A DNA stretch of 64,000 nucleotides from the NCBI GenBank assembly GCA_050289485.1, contig JBNKFV010000028.1, forward strand, positions 41,365 through 105,364, in the 5' to 3' direction. Positions 1 through 9,900 of the stretch are shown here, one piece after another. How positions within the stretch are numbered: the first letter of the stretch is position 1; every line of letters begins with the position of its first letter. The notes beneath the pieces are model-generated. The model did not search any database and was not told where the DNA came from. It was given only the letters and a program-made list of their open reading frames with translations. This DNA comes from JBNKFV01 sp050289485 (GTDB lineage Bacteria > Pseudomonadota > Gammaproteobacteria > Pseudomonadales > Cellvibrionaceae). Position numbers and translations under genes: made by a program.

Positions 1-1
1 C

Positions 2-142
2 AATACGATACCCCAGTCGGCCCAATTCATGGGGCAACTCGCCCCCAGTATGATGGCGTTAACGCTGTATGCCAAATCGCGTGTCGAACTATCGATATGC
101 GCAAAATATAACCACCTGGCGGTTGAAAAACGCGAATTTTAA
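2..142 (+). CDS. possible 3' end of an unidentified gene (partial)
   Basis: One plus-strand frame stays open from the window edge for 46 codons and ends in TAA at 140-142; the last residues read VEKREF. I do not recognise the protein. A stretch this short could stay open by chance. It converges on the SPOR gene, a place where some relatives carry cvpA and purF, and neither is visible here. The frame continues to the left of the window. Confidence 0.35.
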   Translation, partial: NTIPQSAQFMGQLAPSMMALTLYAKSRVELSICAKYNHLAVEKREF

Positions 143-260
143 CAGAGCTACACGGGACTGGGGTACCCCTGTATCTAATTCAATGCACACTAACCGCGAA
201 AAACACAGCTGCAATGTAATAGCAGTAAACAAAAACAGCTTATAAAAATGATATGGGGCT
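143..260. other. intergenic, no gene
   Basis: This short AT-rich gap lies between the possible plus-strand gene end and the minus-strand SPOR gene end. It holds a perfect 10-base palindrome, GGGGTACCCC, at 162-171. No T-run follows it, so it is not called a terminator. Confidence 0.4.
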
Positions 261-785
261 TTAAGGTTGATAAGTCAATACCAGCGAATTGACGCTGAGA
301 GCAGTATCCACCACTTGCTTTACGGACTCCGTACGGCTTTTATCCACATGCGGCCCCACATTAACTCGGTAACGCACTCCCGCAGGGGTTTTCACACTCG
401 ATACAAAGGCCTTGTAGCCCATCTCTTGCAGCAGCTTTTCCACCTCAGCTGCCCGCTCCTGCTCGGCAAAGCTCGCCACCTGCAACACCCAGCCTTTCAC
501 CAAACCATCGTCTGTGAGCCCAGCAGGCTCAGGTTCCGGGGACGCCACATCCTGCTCCGGATCGGGGTTGAACAGGGTCTCCGGATTTTCGAGCAAGACC
601 TCTGTATCCTCCGGCGGCTCAGCCTCCACCACAGCAACCGGCGCGACTTCAGGCTTGGAGGGAATCAGCGTGGTACGATCCAGCACACGACGCTCGGTAC
701 GCTGAAAAAAGCTGGGCAATAGAATTACCGCTACCGCGCATAGCACGCCTGCACCAACCAGCCGCTGTTTTAACCCGTCATCCAC
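261..785 (-). CDS. SPOR domain protein (DedD-like)
   Basis: A 174-residue membrane-anchored peptidoglycan-binding protein. A hydrophobic segment at about residues 8-27 follows a short cytoplasmic tail, then comes an acidic, proline-rich linker, then a SPOR domain from about residue 97 to the end (starts KGWVLQVASF, ends LVLTYQP). SPOR domains bind denuded glycan strands at the division septum, so a role in cell division is likely; DedD has the same layout and size. The gene is the last of the minus-strand run that includes accD and folC, 26 bases after folC, and is probably co-transcribed. In pseudomonads the same position holds a dedD-like gene. The exact family name is inference from architecture and position. 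Confidence 0.8.
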   Translation of the reverse strand: MDDGLKQRLVGAGVLCAVAVILLPSFFQRTERRVLDRTTLIPSKPEVAPVAVVEAEPPEDTEVLLENPETLFNPDPEQDVASPEPEPAGLTDDGLVKGWVLQVASFAEQERAAEVEKLLQEMGYKAFVSSVKTPAGVRYRVNVGPHVDKSRTESVKQVVDTALSVNSLVLTYQP

Positions 786-811
786 GCCATAAGCCTCTTT
801 TTTCAGTGCTA

Positions 812-2131
812 TCAGTTTTGCTGATTAATCACGGCCATTGCTGCACCTACGGTAATAAATGACCCCATCACCACCACCAGATCATTTGGCCCCTGCTCAT
901 TACTTACAATCGCTAACGCGTCGCCCACAGACTTGCACACCCTGCCATTCTGCCCCTGCTCAGCTAATATTTTAGCAATAACATTCGCTTTTGCTGCCCG
1001 CGGCATGGGCAAATCGCAGCAGTACCATTGATCAACAATGGGTAAAAAAGGTTCCAGCGTAGCGGCAATATCTTTATCAGCCATCATACCCACAACCGCC
1101 ACCAACCTGGCAGGCTTGGGCATGAGTTCCGTAAGCTTGGTGCGTAATAGTTGCGCAGCCGCGGGGTTGTGCGCAACATCCAGTAAAAAATGCTTGCCGT
1201 TGTTCTCAACCAACTGAGCCCGGCCAGCCAACTGCAAGCCCGTAAGCCCCTGCACCAACACGGCCTTGTTCCAGTCTCGTTGTAACAGGTGTAATACCTG
1301 TAGCCCGGCTGCCACACTCAGTAACGGCAATGAAACACCTGGCAGCTGCTCGATCTGCTTATCTTTACCGGCATTGGTTTTACCAGACCAGGTTAATATC
1401 TGTTTCATCCAGCCTATACCACGGGCTTGCGGCTCAGAAACCTGGACTGACTGCTCGGCAAAAAAATCCTGATTCCATAGATAGGTTGGACAAACCAGTT
1501 TCTGAGCCTGATTCATAATGGATGGCACCGGCCGGTCGTCCGCGTATACCAGAGGCACACCAGGCCTTAAAATACCGGCTTTCTCTAAACCGATATTCTC
1601 GCGGTCGTTGCCCAACCAGTCACTGTGGTCAATATCAATAGTGGTAATAACCGCAATATCCGGATCAACAATATTGACTGCATCGAGTCGCCCCCCAAGC
1701 CCCACTTCAAGTACGAGCACATCGAGCTTGTATTTGGCGAACACCCAGAGTGCCGCCAGCGTACCAAACTCAAAATACGTAAGGCTGATATCGCCGCGAG
1801 CCTTATCAATAGCTGCAAACGCCTCGCATACATCCTGCTCATTGGCCATATCGCCATTCAGCCTTATACGCTCGCAATAATGATTTAAATGCGGTGAGGT
1901 GTAGGCCCCCACTTTAATACCGGCAGCTACCAATATCTTTTCGATCGTAGCAACACAAGAACCTTTACCATTAGTACCAGCCACAGTAATAATTTTGGCC
2001 GGTTTAAGCTGACTGGTTGTTAAACTCAGCCGATCTGCTACTTCACCAACACGACCAAGTCCCAGGTCTATCTCACTTAAATGTAACTGTTCCTGCCACG
2101 ACAACCATTCAGCCAGTGTGGAAAAACGCAT
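812..2131 (-). CDS. folC: folylpolyglutamate / dihydrofolate synthase
   Basis: FolC adds glutamate to dihydropteroate and to reduced folates, an ATP-dependent step that completes dihydrofolate and retains folates in the cell. From the chosen start the protein is 439 residues, normal for the bifunctional enzyme. The Mur-ligase type P-loop GTNGKGS lies at about residues 52-58, and the YTSPHL and VLEVGLGGRLD motifs follow. The C-terminal glutamate-ligase domain carries the DVAHNPAA motif. The ATG at 2131 is preferred over the in-frame GTG at 2140, but both are possible. It lies downstream of accD in the same direction, the usual accD-folC order of many gammaproteobacteria. Confidence 0.95.
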   Translation of the reverse strand: MRFSTLAEWLSWQEQLHLSEIDLGLGRVGEVADRLSLTTSQLKPAKIITVAGTNGKGSCVATIEKILVAAGIKVGAYTSPHLNHYCERIRLNGDMANEQDVCEAFAAIDKARGDISLTYFEFGTLAALWVFAKYKLDVLVLEVGLGGRLDAVNIVDPDIAVITTIDIDHSDWLGNDRENIGLEKAGILRPGVPLVYADDRPVPSIMNQAQKLVCPTYLWNQDFFAEQSVQVSEPQARGIGWMKQILTWSGKTNAGKDKQIEQLPGVSLPLLSVAAGLQVLHLLQRDWNKAVLVQGLTGLQLAGRAQLVENNGKHFLLDVAHNPAAAQLLRTKLTELMPKPARLVAVVGMMADKDIAATLEPFLPIVDQWYCCDLPMPRAAKANVIAKILAEQGQNGRVCKSVGDALAIVSNEQGPNDLVVVMGSFITVGAAMAVINQQN

Positions 2132-2242
2132 CACAATCACCCACTACCATCAAAGACTTCAGATAAAAAAACGGTGGTTAAACAGACAGCCACTCTGCCG
2201 TTTTAACCACCTTTTGATCAGGCTGCCTTCTCTACAACAAAC

Positions 2243-3118
2243 TTATGCAGACACTTCGCTAACCGAGCTATTGGTAAATTTCGCAAGCAAGCCAGCAACT
2301 TTATCACGCATATCTCTGCGATGAATAATCATGTCGATAGCGCCATGGTCCAGCAAAAACTCACTACGCTGAAATCCTTTAGGCAATTTCTGGCGAATAG
2401 TCTGCTCAATAATCGTAGGCCCGGCAAAACCTGCGCGCGCGCCGGGCTCTGCGGCATTAATATCACCCAACAACGCCAAACTTGCAGAAACACCACCGTA
2501 CACAGGGTCTGTCATAATTGAAATGTAAGGCGTGCCCTGAGCCTTGAGCCGCTCAATAACCGCACTGGTTTTTGCCATCTGCATCAAGCTGATTAATGCT
2601 TCCTGCATACGCGCGCCGCCAGTAGCAGAAAAGCATACCAAAGGAATATTCTCTTCCAGTGCCACTAATGCAGCGCGAGTAAACTTTTCACCAACCACAT
2701 AGCCCATGGAGCCACCGTGGAACGCAAACTCGAATGAGGCCACCGATACAGGAATACCTTTAACCGTTCCCCGCATTGCGACCAATGCATCTTTTTCACC
2801 TGTGGTTTTCTGCGCAGCAGACAAACGGTCTTTGTATTTTTTCGTGTCTTTAAACTTCAATTGATCGACGGTTTCGACGTCGGTAGCAATTTCCTGACGC
2901 CCATCCTCATCCAAAAATATATCCAGGCGGCGGCGAGCACCAATACGCATATGGTGATCACACTTTGGACACACGTCCAAATTACGTTCCAACTCTGGGC
3001 GATAAAGTACCGCCTCGCATTTTACGCATTTTTTCCACAAACCCTCTGGTACCTTGCTGCTACCACGCTTGCGGCCAATGCGATTCTTGTCAGAAATAAT
3101 TTTGTCGAACCAACTCAT
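2243..3118 (-). CDS. accD: acetyl-CoA carboxylase carboxyltransferase subunit beta
   Basis: AccD is the beta half of the carboxyltransferase that moves the carboxyl group from biotin to acetyl-CoA to make malonyl-CoA for fatty acid synthesis. The 291 residues match the family length. Near the N-terminus a four-cysteine zinc finger is visible as CVKC, then fifteen residues, then CPKC (about residues 31-53). The crotonase-fold core contains the conserved FSATGGARMQEA stretch and DPVYGGVSASLA. ATG start, preceded by a purine-rich GAGAAAC. It sits 51 bases after trpA and just before folC, so it is likely co-transcribed with trpFBA. The partner accA is not in the window. Confidence 0.97.
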   Translation of the reverse strand: MSWFDKIISDKNRIGRKRGSSKVPEGLWKKCVKCEAVLYRPELERNLDVCPKCDHHMRIGARRRLDIFLDEDGRQEIATDVETVDQLKFKDTKKYKDRLSAAQKTTGEKDALVAMRGTVKGIPVSVASFEFAFHGGSMGYVVGEKFTRAALVALEENIPLVCFSATGGARMQEALISLMQMAKTSAVIERLKAQGTPYISIMTDPVYGGVSASLALLGDINAAEPGARAGFAGPTIIEQTIRQKLPKGFQRSEFLLDHGAIDMIIHRRDMRDKVAGLLAKFTNSSVSEVSA

Positions 3119-3169
3119 AGTGTTTCTCTGCTGTTAAGGCGTTAACCAAATTTACGTTTACACGCAATA

Positions 3170-3988
3170 TCAGTCTGTTGTTAACGCATCCAATCCTGAT
3201 CGAATAGGTCTAATAAGCTCGGCAACAGCCTGCGCAATTTCATCTGCCGAATTATCGGCCATATCACCCATTTTACTTACCAACAAACTACCTACCACCG
3301 CACCATCGGCAGAGGCAGCAACGGCCTTGGCAGACTCAGCATCTTTAATACCAAACCCAACACAAATTGGCAGCTCAGTAATACCACGCAACTCAGTCAC
3401 TTTCGCAGTAACCGATGCGGTATCCAAATGCCCAGCACCAGTCACGCCTTTTAATGACACGTAATAAAGAAAACCACCGGCGATACCGGCAATTTTTTCA
3501 CAGCGTTCTTTGCGTGTAGTGGGAGCAATCAGAAAAATATTTTCGATATTCTGTTGCTTTAAATAAATGTTCAACCCCTCAGCTTCTTCCGGTGGCAGGT
3601 CAACAGTAATCAAGCCGTCTACCCCACTTTCACCCGCCAGTTGCGCAAAGGTTTCATAACCCATTTTTTCAATCGGGTTATCATAGCCCATCAGTACCAC
3701 CGGCGTAGTGGCATTACTCTCGCGAAATGCTTTCGCTACCGCCAGTGTCGAGCGCAAAGAAGTTTTATTTGCGAGAGCACGTTCATGCCCCAGCTGAATA
3801 GCTGGACCCTCTGCCATTGGATCGGAAAACGGCACGCCTAGTTCGATAACATCTACACCTGCCTCTACCATTTTGTGCATGGTGATCAGCGTAGCGTCAG
3901 GGTAAGGATCGCCATTAACGATATAAGTAACTAATGCCTTGCGATGATTTTTCCGCAAATTGACAAAACATTGATTCAGTCGATTCAT
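3170..3988 (-). CDS. trpA: tryptophan synthase alpha subunit
   Basis: TrpA cleaves indole-3-glycerol phosphate to indole and glyceraldehyde 3-phosphate and passes indole through a tunnel to TrpB. The protein is a 272-residue TIM barrel of normal length. The catalytic glutamate is in VIELGVPFSDP. The second catalytic acid, Asp60 in Escherichia coli (in LADGP), is a glutamate here (MAEGP, codon GAG), a conservative but notable change. The phosphate-binding GFGIKDAES region is present near residue 215. It lies downstream of trpB with a 41-base gap, then accD follows 51 bases later. The assignment is firm; whether the substitution slows the enzyme cannot be judged from sequence. Confidence 0.96.
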   Translation of the reverse strand: MNRLNQCFVNLRKNHRKALVTYIVNGDPYPDATLITMHKMVEAGVDVIELGVPFSDPMAEGPAIQLGHERALANKTSLRSTLAVAKAFRESNATTPVVLMGYDNPIEKMGYETFAQLAGESGVDGLITVDLPPEEAEGLNIYLKQQNIENIFLIAPTTRKERCEKIAGIAGGFLYYVSLKGVTGAGHLDTASVTAKVTELRGITELPICVGFGIKDAESAKAVAASADGAVVGSLLVSKMGDMADNSADEIAQAVAELIRPIRSGLDALTTD

Positions 3989-4029
3989 GCTATAGCAGTC
4001 TCTTAACTTTCGTATGCCAGCAACGGCAT

Positions 4030-5253
4030 TTACACGGTAATGCCGTCGATATCGGCAACGGTCAGAATGTCTTTGTCGCCACGGCCAGACAAATTGATCA
4101 CGATTTGTTGGTCTGGTGCCATGGTAGCAGCCAACTTCATGCCATAGGCAACCGCATGACTGGACTCAAGCGCGGGCATAATACCTTCCACACGGGTTAA
4201 TTTACGAAATGCGGCCAGTGCCTCATCATCGTTGATCGCAACGTAATTAACACGGCCTACATCTTTCAACCACGCGTGTTCAGGCCCGACACCCGGGTAA
4301 TCAAGTCCCGCCGATACCGAGTGCGTTTCGATAATTTGGCCATCTTCATCTTCCATCAGATAGGTGCGGTTACCATGTAACACGCCAGGAACACCATCGT
4401 TCAAAGGTGCCGCGTGCTTGCCAGTTTCTACACCGTAACCACCTGCCTCAACACCATACATAGCAACAGAGGCATCCTTCAAAAATGGATGGAACAAACC
4501 AATAGCATTGGAGCCGCCACCGACACAGGCGACCAGCGCATCTGGCAGTTTGCCGGTTTGCTCAATACTCTGCGCCCGCGCCTCACGCCCGATGATGCAT
4601 TGGAAGTCACGTACCAGCTGCGGATACGGATGTGGCCCCGCAACCGTGCCAATAATGTAAAATGTGTCATCAACATTAGTGACCCAATCACGCATGGCTT
4701 CGTTCATTGCATCTTTCAAGGTTTTCGAGCCTGAGGTTACCGGAATCACTTCTGCACCCAGTAATTTCATACGGTAAACGTTGAGCGCTTGGCGCTTAAC
4801 GTCTTCAGACCCCATAAATACCTGGCACTTCAAGCCCAGCCGCGCAGCTACCGTTGCTGTAGCTACCCCATGCTGGCCAGCGCCAGTTTCGGCAATCACG
4901 CGAGACTTACCAGAATACTTGGCTAACAATGCCTGGCCGATGGTGTTGTTTACTTTATGCGCACCGGTGTGATTGAGGTCTTCACGCTTTAGGTAGATTT
5001 GGGCACCACCTACTTCGCGCGACAAACGCTCGGCGTGGTAAAGAGGTGAAGGGCGTCCCACGTAATGAGCCATATCCTTATCGAATTCGGCTTGAAAAGC
5101 TGGGTCATCCTTCAATCGAGTATACATGGCTTCCAGTTCATCCAACGCAGCTATCAGCGTTTCTGATACGAACCGACCACCAAATTGACCGAAATGCCCT
5201 TTGGCATCGGGTACTGCATCAAAATCAATTGCAGTCATATTGTCACTACCCAC
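4030..5253 (-). CDS. trpB: tryptophan synthase beta subunit
   Basis: TrpB joins indole and serine to give tryptophan, using pyridoxal phosphate. It is 407 residues long. The PLP lysine sits in HTGAHKVNN, the catalytic glutamate in AETGAGQHG, and the phosphate-binding glycine loop is GGGSNAIG. The start chosen is a GTG at 5253, because a strong AGGAG lies seven bases before it; the next ATG (5238) is 22 bases from that site. This start overlaps the end of trpF by 8 bases, which points to translational coupling. The order trpF-trpB-trpA without the other trp genes is common in gammaproteobacteria related to Pseudomonas. Confidence 0.97.
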   Translation of the reverse strand: MGSDNMTAIDFDAVPDAKGHFGQFGGRFVSETLIAALDELEAMYTRLKDDPAFQAEFDKDMAHYVGRPSPLYHAERLSREVGGAQIYLKREDLNHTGAHKVNNTIGQALLAKYSGKSRVIAETGAGQHGVATATVAARLGLKCQVFMGSEDVKRQALNVYRMKLLGAEVIPVTSGSKTLKDAMNEAMRDWVTNVDDTFYIIGTVAGPHPYPQLVRDFQCIIGREARAQSIEQTGKLPDALVACVGGGSNAIGLFHPFLKDASVAMYGVEAGGYGVETGKHAAPLNDGVPGVLHGNRTYLMEDEDGQIIETHSVSAGLDYPGVGPEHAWLKDVGRVNYVAINDDEALAAFRKLTRVEGIMPALESSHAVAYGMKLAATMAPDQQIVINLSGRGDKDILTVADIDGITV

Positions 5254-5878
5254 TTAAATTCTCCTGCTTGGCATTAGCGATAAATGCCACCACTTTCGCT
5301 AAATCTTTTATTCCACCAGCGGACTCAACCCCACCACTAACGTCAAGCCCATAGGGCTGCGTGCAGGCGATAGCCTCACGCACATTGTCGGGGCTTAAAC
5401 CACCCGCCAAAATTATGGGCTTTTCACCTTGCTGAGGCACTCGCCCCCAGTCAAATGTTTTCCCCGTGCCCCCAGGAATCCCTTTACGGTATGCATCAAG
5501 CAATATACCTTGGGCACTCCCAAAACGGCTGATTTCCTGCTCAATATCCAGCCCTTCCCGCATTCTTATCGCTTTTATGTAAGGCCGGTTAAATTGTTGA
5601 CAATATTCAGGCGATTCATCACCGTGAAACTGCAACAGATGAATGGGTACCTGTGCCAGAATGTCCTCCACCTCAGCAGCGGGCAGATCCACAAATAACC
5701 CTACGATGGTAACCAAAGGGCCTGCAGCCATAGCCAATTCACGAGCATTGGCTGGCGTCACAGCCCTTGGGCTGGGCGAGTAAAACACTAGGCCAATCGC
5801 ATCTGTCCCCGCGGCCACAACGCCTTTTACATCGTCAATACGCGTTAAACCGCAAACTTTAATCCTGACCTGCCCCAT
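5246..5878 (-). CDS. trpF: phosphoribosylanthranilate isomerase
   Basis: TrpF converts phosphoribosylanthranilate to the carboxyphenylamino-deoxyribulose phosphate used by TrpC. The 210 residues form a single-domain TIM barrel. The N-terminal VKVCGLT-type motif is present as IKVCGLTR with the catalytic cysteine, and the catalytic aspartate lies in GLDVSGGVES. The ILAGGLSPDNV phosphate-binding loop is present. It is a stand-alone protein, not fused to TrpC as in Escherichia coli. It is the first gene of the run that continues through trpB, trpA, accD and folC. No trp leader peptide or attenuator is evident in the 112 bases upstream. Confidence 0.95.
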   Translation of the reverse strand: MGQVRIKVCGLTRIDDVKGVVAAGTDAIGLVFYSPSPRAVTPANARELAMAAGPLVTIVGLFVDLPAAEVEDILAQVPIHLLQFHGDESPEYCQQFNRPYIKAIRMREGLDIEQEISRFGSAQGILLDAYRKGIPGGTGKTFDWGRVPQQGEKPIILAGGLSPDNVREAIACTQPYGLDVSGGVESAGGIKDLAKVVAFIANAKQENLSG

Positions 5879-5990
5879 GTGCTAACTCGCTTTGCTACAC
5901 CCTGCCGAAAAGCCACGCATGGTACCAAACATTCATGGAAATTGCTTTATCTACAACTGCTTAGGGCCCATCCACAGCAAACTTCCTACA

Positions 5991-6860
5991 TTACGGTTTA
6001 AAACCACCGACCGGTTCACTGAGAAAAAATGGGCCGGGCGCCTGTGTCGGCAAAGTAAAGGCCGACGGATAATCAACAGCCACCAGATACAAGCCATGTG
6101 GCGGCGCGGTTACCCCGGCACAACGCCGATCGCGCGCCGCAAGCACCTCTTCGACCCACTCAACAGGCTTCTCTTCTGCACCAACCGCAGCAATAACACC
6201 GACAATATTACGCACCATATGATGCAGAAATGCTGTCGCTTTGACCTCAATAACAATGAGGCTACCCCGACTGACAATATGCAGGTGCTCAATCTCTCTT
6301 ATGGGGCTGCGAGCCTGACATTGCGAGGCCCGAAACGAGCTAAAATCGTGCTTGCCAACCAGATACCGTGCAGCCGTCTGCATTGCCTCAATATTCAAAC
6401 GGCGGCGATCCCAGGTTACTTTGCCGTTGAGTATGCCCGGTCGTGAGCGCTGATTATCAATAAGATAACGGTATGTTCGGCTTTGAGCACTGAAACGGGC
6501 ATGAAACCCAGGCGACACCTCCATTGCCCAACGCACACTAATACTATCGGGTAACTGAGTATTAACCCCCATGCGCCAAGCCCGCTCGGGCCTTTCGGCG
6601 AGCGTATCAAAATGCACCACCTGCCCGGTTGCATGCACACCGGCATCCGTGCGCCCGGCACAAACCAGGGTTATCGGCTCGTTGGCGATGGAGGACAACA
6701 CCTTCTCCAGGCTTCCCTGCACCGTATCTACAGCAAACTTCTGAACCTGGAAGCCAGCAAAGCTGCGGCCATCATACTCAACCCCCAACGCTATGCGCCG
6801 CATACCCTCAGGCATCATGGCGGGCTCAGTAATTTCACAGTTGCGGGTATAAAGCTTCAC
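5991..6860 (-). CDS. truA: tRNA pseudouridine(38-40) synthase
   Basis: TruA isomerises uridines 38, 39 and 40 in the anticodon arm of many tRNAs. The catalytic aspartate is in AGRTDAGVHA (about residue 72). LGVEYDG near the N-terminus and HHMVRNIVG in the C-terminal half are family landmarks. As drawn from a GTG at 6860 it is 289 residues, slightly longer than usual. Internal ATGs at 6818, 6815 or 6803 would trim a non-conserved N-terminal extension, and none has a clear ribosome site, so the start is uncertain. It sits between fimV and trpF, the standard position in Pseudomonas-like genomes. Confidence 0.95.
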   Translation of the reverse strand: MKLYTRNCEITEPAMMPEGMRRIALGVEYDGRSFAGFQVQKFAVDTVQGSLEKVLSSIANEPITLVCAGRTDAGVHATGQVVHFDTLAERPERAWRMGVNTQLPDSISVRWAMEVSPGFHARFSAQSRTYRYLIDNQRSRPGILNGKVTWDRRRLNIEAMQTAARYLVGKHDFSSFRASQCQARSPIREIEHLHIVSRGSLIVIEVKATAFLHHMVRNIVGVIAAVGAEEKPVEWVEEVLAARDRRCAGVTAPPHGLYLVAVDYPSAFTLPTQAPGPFFLSEPVGGFKP

Positions 6861-6914
6861 GATCCACTCTCATAAAACGCGCCATTTTAACGACAATCAA
6901 CCAAAAGTGAGAAG

Positions 6915-6942
6915 TTAAAAAAAACCCGGGCATTGCCCGGGT
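6915..6942 (-). terminator. intrinsic terminator after fimV
   Basis: An 8-bp perfect stem, ACCCGGGC with GCCCGGGT (6924-6931 and 6935-6942), has a three-base loop. Read on the minus strand it is followed by a run of eight T. It lies 22 bases past the fimV stop codon and separates fimV from truA. Confidence 0.85.
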
Positions 6943-6963
6943 CTGTAGGAAGGGTTAAAACGT

Positions 6964-9900
6964 TTAAATACGCCCAATCAATTCTTCCGCTTCCTGTCGC
7001 TGTTCATCATTACCTTCGGCGACAACTTCATCCAAAATATCCTTGGCACCGTCTCTGTCACCCATATCGATATAAGCACGAGCGAGATCGAGCTTGGTAG
7101 CCACCTCATCGGCCTCTGCCAAAAAATCCAGCTCATCGTCATCGCTAACATCGGCATCTTCACCTGCAAAATCAAAGCTCTCATCGGCTTCCGGCACATC
7201 AGAAAGGGCTTCCGAAAATACCTCGTCCATTTCCAAGGATTCACTGGTCGTAGACTCCGCATCGTCTGCCGCCGCTTCCGTAATCAACGTGGCATCATCA
7301 TCCCCCAGAGACAACTCTTCACCTTCTTCTGCCAAGTCAAGGTCGCCCAGCTCAGCCAACTCAGTGTCAAGGGTAGAAAGCTCATCACTATCAGCTTCTG
7401 ATGAACCAAGTTCATCATCCCCTTCAAGGTCAAAAGAAATATCGTCATCGACAGCAGTAAAGTCCGGCTCAACAGCAGCGCCCACCAATGAGGCATCCGC
7501 CTCGTCCTGCTCAACAGCAAAGTCATCGCCAGCCCGAACTTCGTCGTCCATTGACAACGTTTCCAGCTCTGCTTCGTCGGCCCGACCTTCCTGTACATCC
7601 AGTGCGAGATCAAACTCTTCATCACTTAAATTTGCATCAACAACGGGCTCGCGAGTATCTTCAAACTCAAGATCAGCAGCATCTTCGTCAAGGCGACTGG
7701 CAACATCGTAATCCAATGCAGCATCCAGGTCGGTGATGTCCTCACTGACACTGTCGTCCTCAGCCAGCTCTAACGACAGGTCATCCTCTGAGTCCATATC
7801 CAAAGTATCCAGATCAGCATTTAGCTCGGTATCGAGACCAGCCAAATCCTCATCACCGAGATCATCCTCTAAACTAAGCTCCACATCGGAGTCATCCAGG
7901 GCGAGATCGTCAAATTCACCACCCAAGTCAGCTTCAAGAGTGTCCTCAGTAATATCAGAGGACGCTTCCTCGGAAAGATCTAGTGAAACAGGCAAATCAG
8001 CCTCGTCATCCAACGCGAGTTCTGCCGCGTCAATTCCCGCGTCTTCCTCAGTTCCTGCGCTTTCTTCAAAGGCCAATGCACCCTCGTCGACATTCTCCGG
8101 CTCACTGTCAAACTCTACCGCCAGAGTATCTGCCTCATCATCAGCGGCTGTCACCTCGTCATCAAGCGAGAAACCGTCATCCAGGCTGAGCGACTCCTCA
8201 CCGGTTTCACCTGCGAACGATTCGTCGGCAACACTGTCACTTAACAGTGTGTCATCACCACCTAGATCGAAATCAAGGTCATAATCCTCACTTTCACTTG
8301 CTGAGTTTTCAGTATCCTCATCAATCAGGGCATTTTGTGAATCGGTAATATCACTGAGATCAAGGTCGATTGCATCATCAGAAAGATTTGATACTTGAGT
8401 ATCCTGCGACTCAAATACGATAGCGCTCTCATCAAATTCACCCGCATCAGGAATCATTGCCCGAAGCTCTTCTGCCCGCTCAATGGACTGGGCATCACCA
8501 TCGGCCCGCAAGCCAGCATAGTGTTGATCAAATGCAGCCAGATTTTCTGTCTCAGAATAAACTTCGAGCAGTTTTAGCAGCACCGCCGCATTGCCTGGCT
8601 GTGTAGCCAATGCATTTAACAGCATTTCTTCTGCCTGATCGTATTTGCCGTAAGCAATGTAGATATCGGCTTCGCTCACCGCATCGCCGGTCTGTGATTC
8701 GATAGTGGCGGTGTCTTCTTCATCAAAGCCTTGCTCTTCACCAGAAGCATCATCGGCCACCTGCTCATCGTCGAGGTCTTCTTCGTAACCGTCGTCAATA
8801 TGGTCTTCGTCGACAATCAGAGGCTCATCATCATCAAACTCGTCAAATACATCTTCTTCCTCTTTGCGGCGACGCAAGAAGTACACCACAGCAGCCAACA
8901 ATGCGGCTACGGCACCACCAATATAGATGATGTTATCCATCACCTTGTCCATAAAGGTTGGTGCCGGCTTACTCCTGCTCACTACGGTTTTGCTATCGGC
9001 TGGCGCAGGCTTTTCAACAGTTTGTGGCGCGTCAGGTACGGCATTGGCAGCTTGTGGTGGCTGCTCAACGGTTTCTGCAGCCGCAGCAGGCTCCATTTCA
9101 GATGCCACTACCCCTGAGGTTTGCTCTTTTCTATCGCGTATACTCTGCTCTAAAGCAGCCACTTCCGCATTGCTCACCTTAACCAATCGTTCCATGGTCT
9201 GGATTTGCGCTTCCAGCTCAACCACACGAGAGGCTAAGTCTTTATTTTCGCGCTGGGTACGATCCAGCTCTTCCAGCGTTATAGCCAGTTCGTTTTCCAA
9301 TGATTCTCGGGAACCGCCCTGACCGCTACCGCGAGCACTGGAGACGTCTTCACGTTTTTCCGGCGCAGCCAGAGAAACACGCCCTGCACCGTTTGATGAA
9401 CCGCCTGATACCGCACCTGAACTACGAGTGGATTGCAGCTCTGCTTCTTGCTCACTGCCGTTCCATTGCGCATTCTGATAAGCCACTTCGTTAACTGCCT
9501 GGCGCTGGTCTACTTCGTAAATATCACTCTCAGAAGGAATGCGGAGCACCTGGCCGCGGCGCAGCAAGTTAATGTTGTTGTTGATGAAGGCTTCTGGATT
9601 CAGCCTTTGAATGGCCAGCATAGTTTGCTGTACCGATGTCTGCCGGTTCGGGCGCACTTTCAGCGCAATACCCCACAGCGTGTCTGAGGCTGACACAGGG
9701 CCATAAACATCGCCCTGCGAGCGCGATGCAGGTACCGAGGAGCGAGTTGATGGCTGAGCCCTATTACGGGGAGCAGATGCTTCACTGCTGGCAGCGGAAG
9801 AACGTGTCTGCGCGCCTTGTACCGGCGCTGCCGCAGCAGTATCGTCAAAGGCTGGCAAATCCATTAACAAGGTATACTCACGCAATAAACGGCCGCTTGG

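Noticed and set aside
162..171. GGGGTACCCC palindrome as a terminator
   Set aside because: A 10-base palindrome leaves almost no loop and no T-run follows.
7094..8284. Two long plus-strand serine-rich frames (7094-7711 and 7733-8284)
   Set aside because: They lie antisense to the acidic part of fimV. Asp and Glu codons (GAC, GAG, GAT) read as serine-rich frames on the other strand. No ribosome site or family signature.
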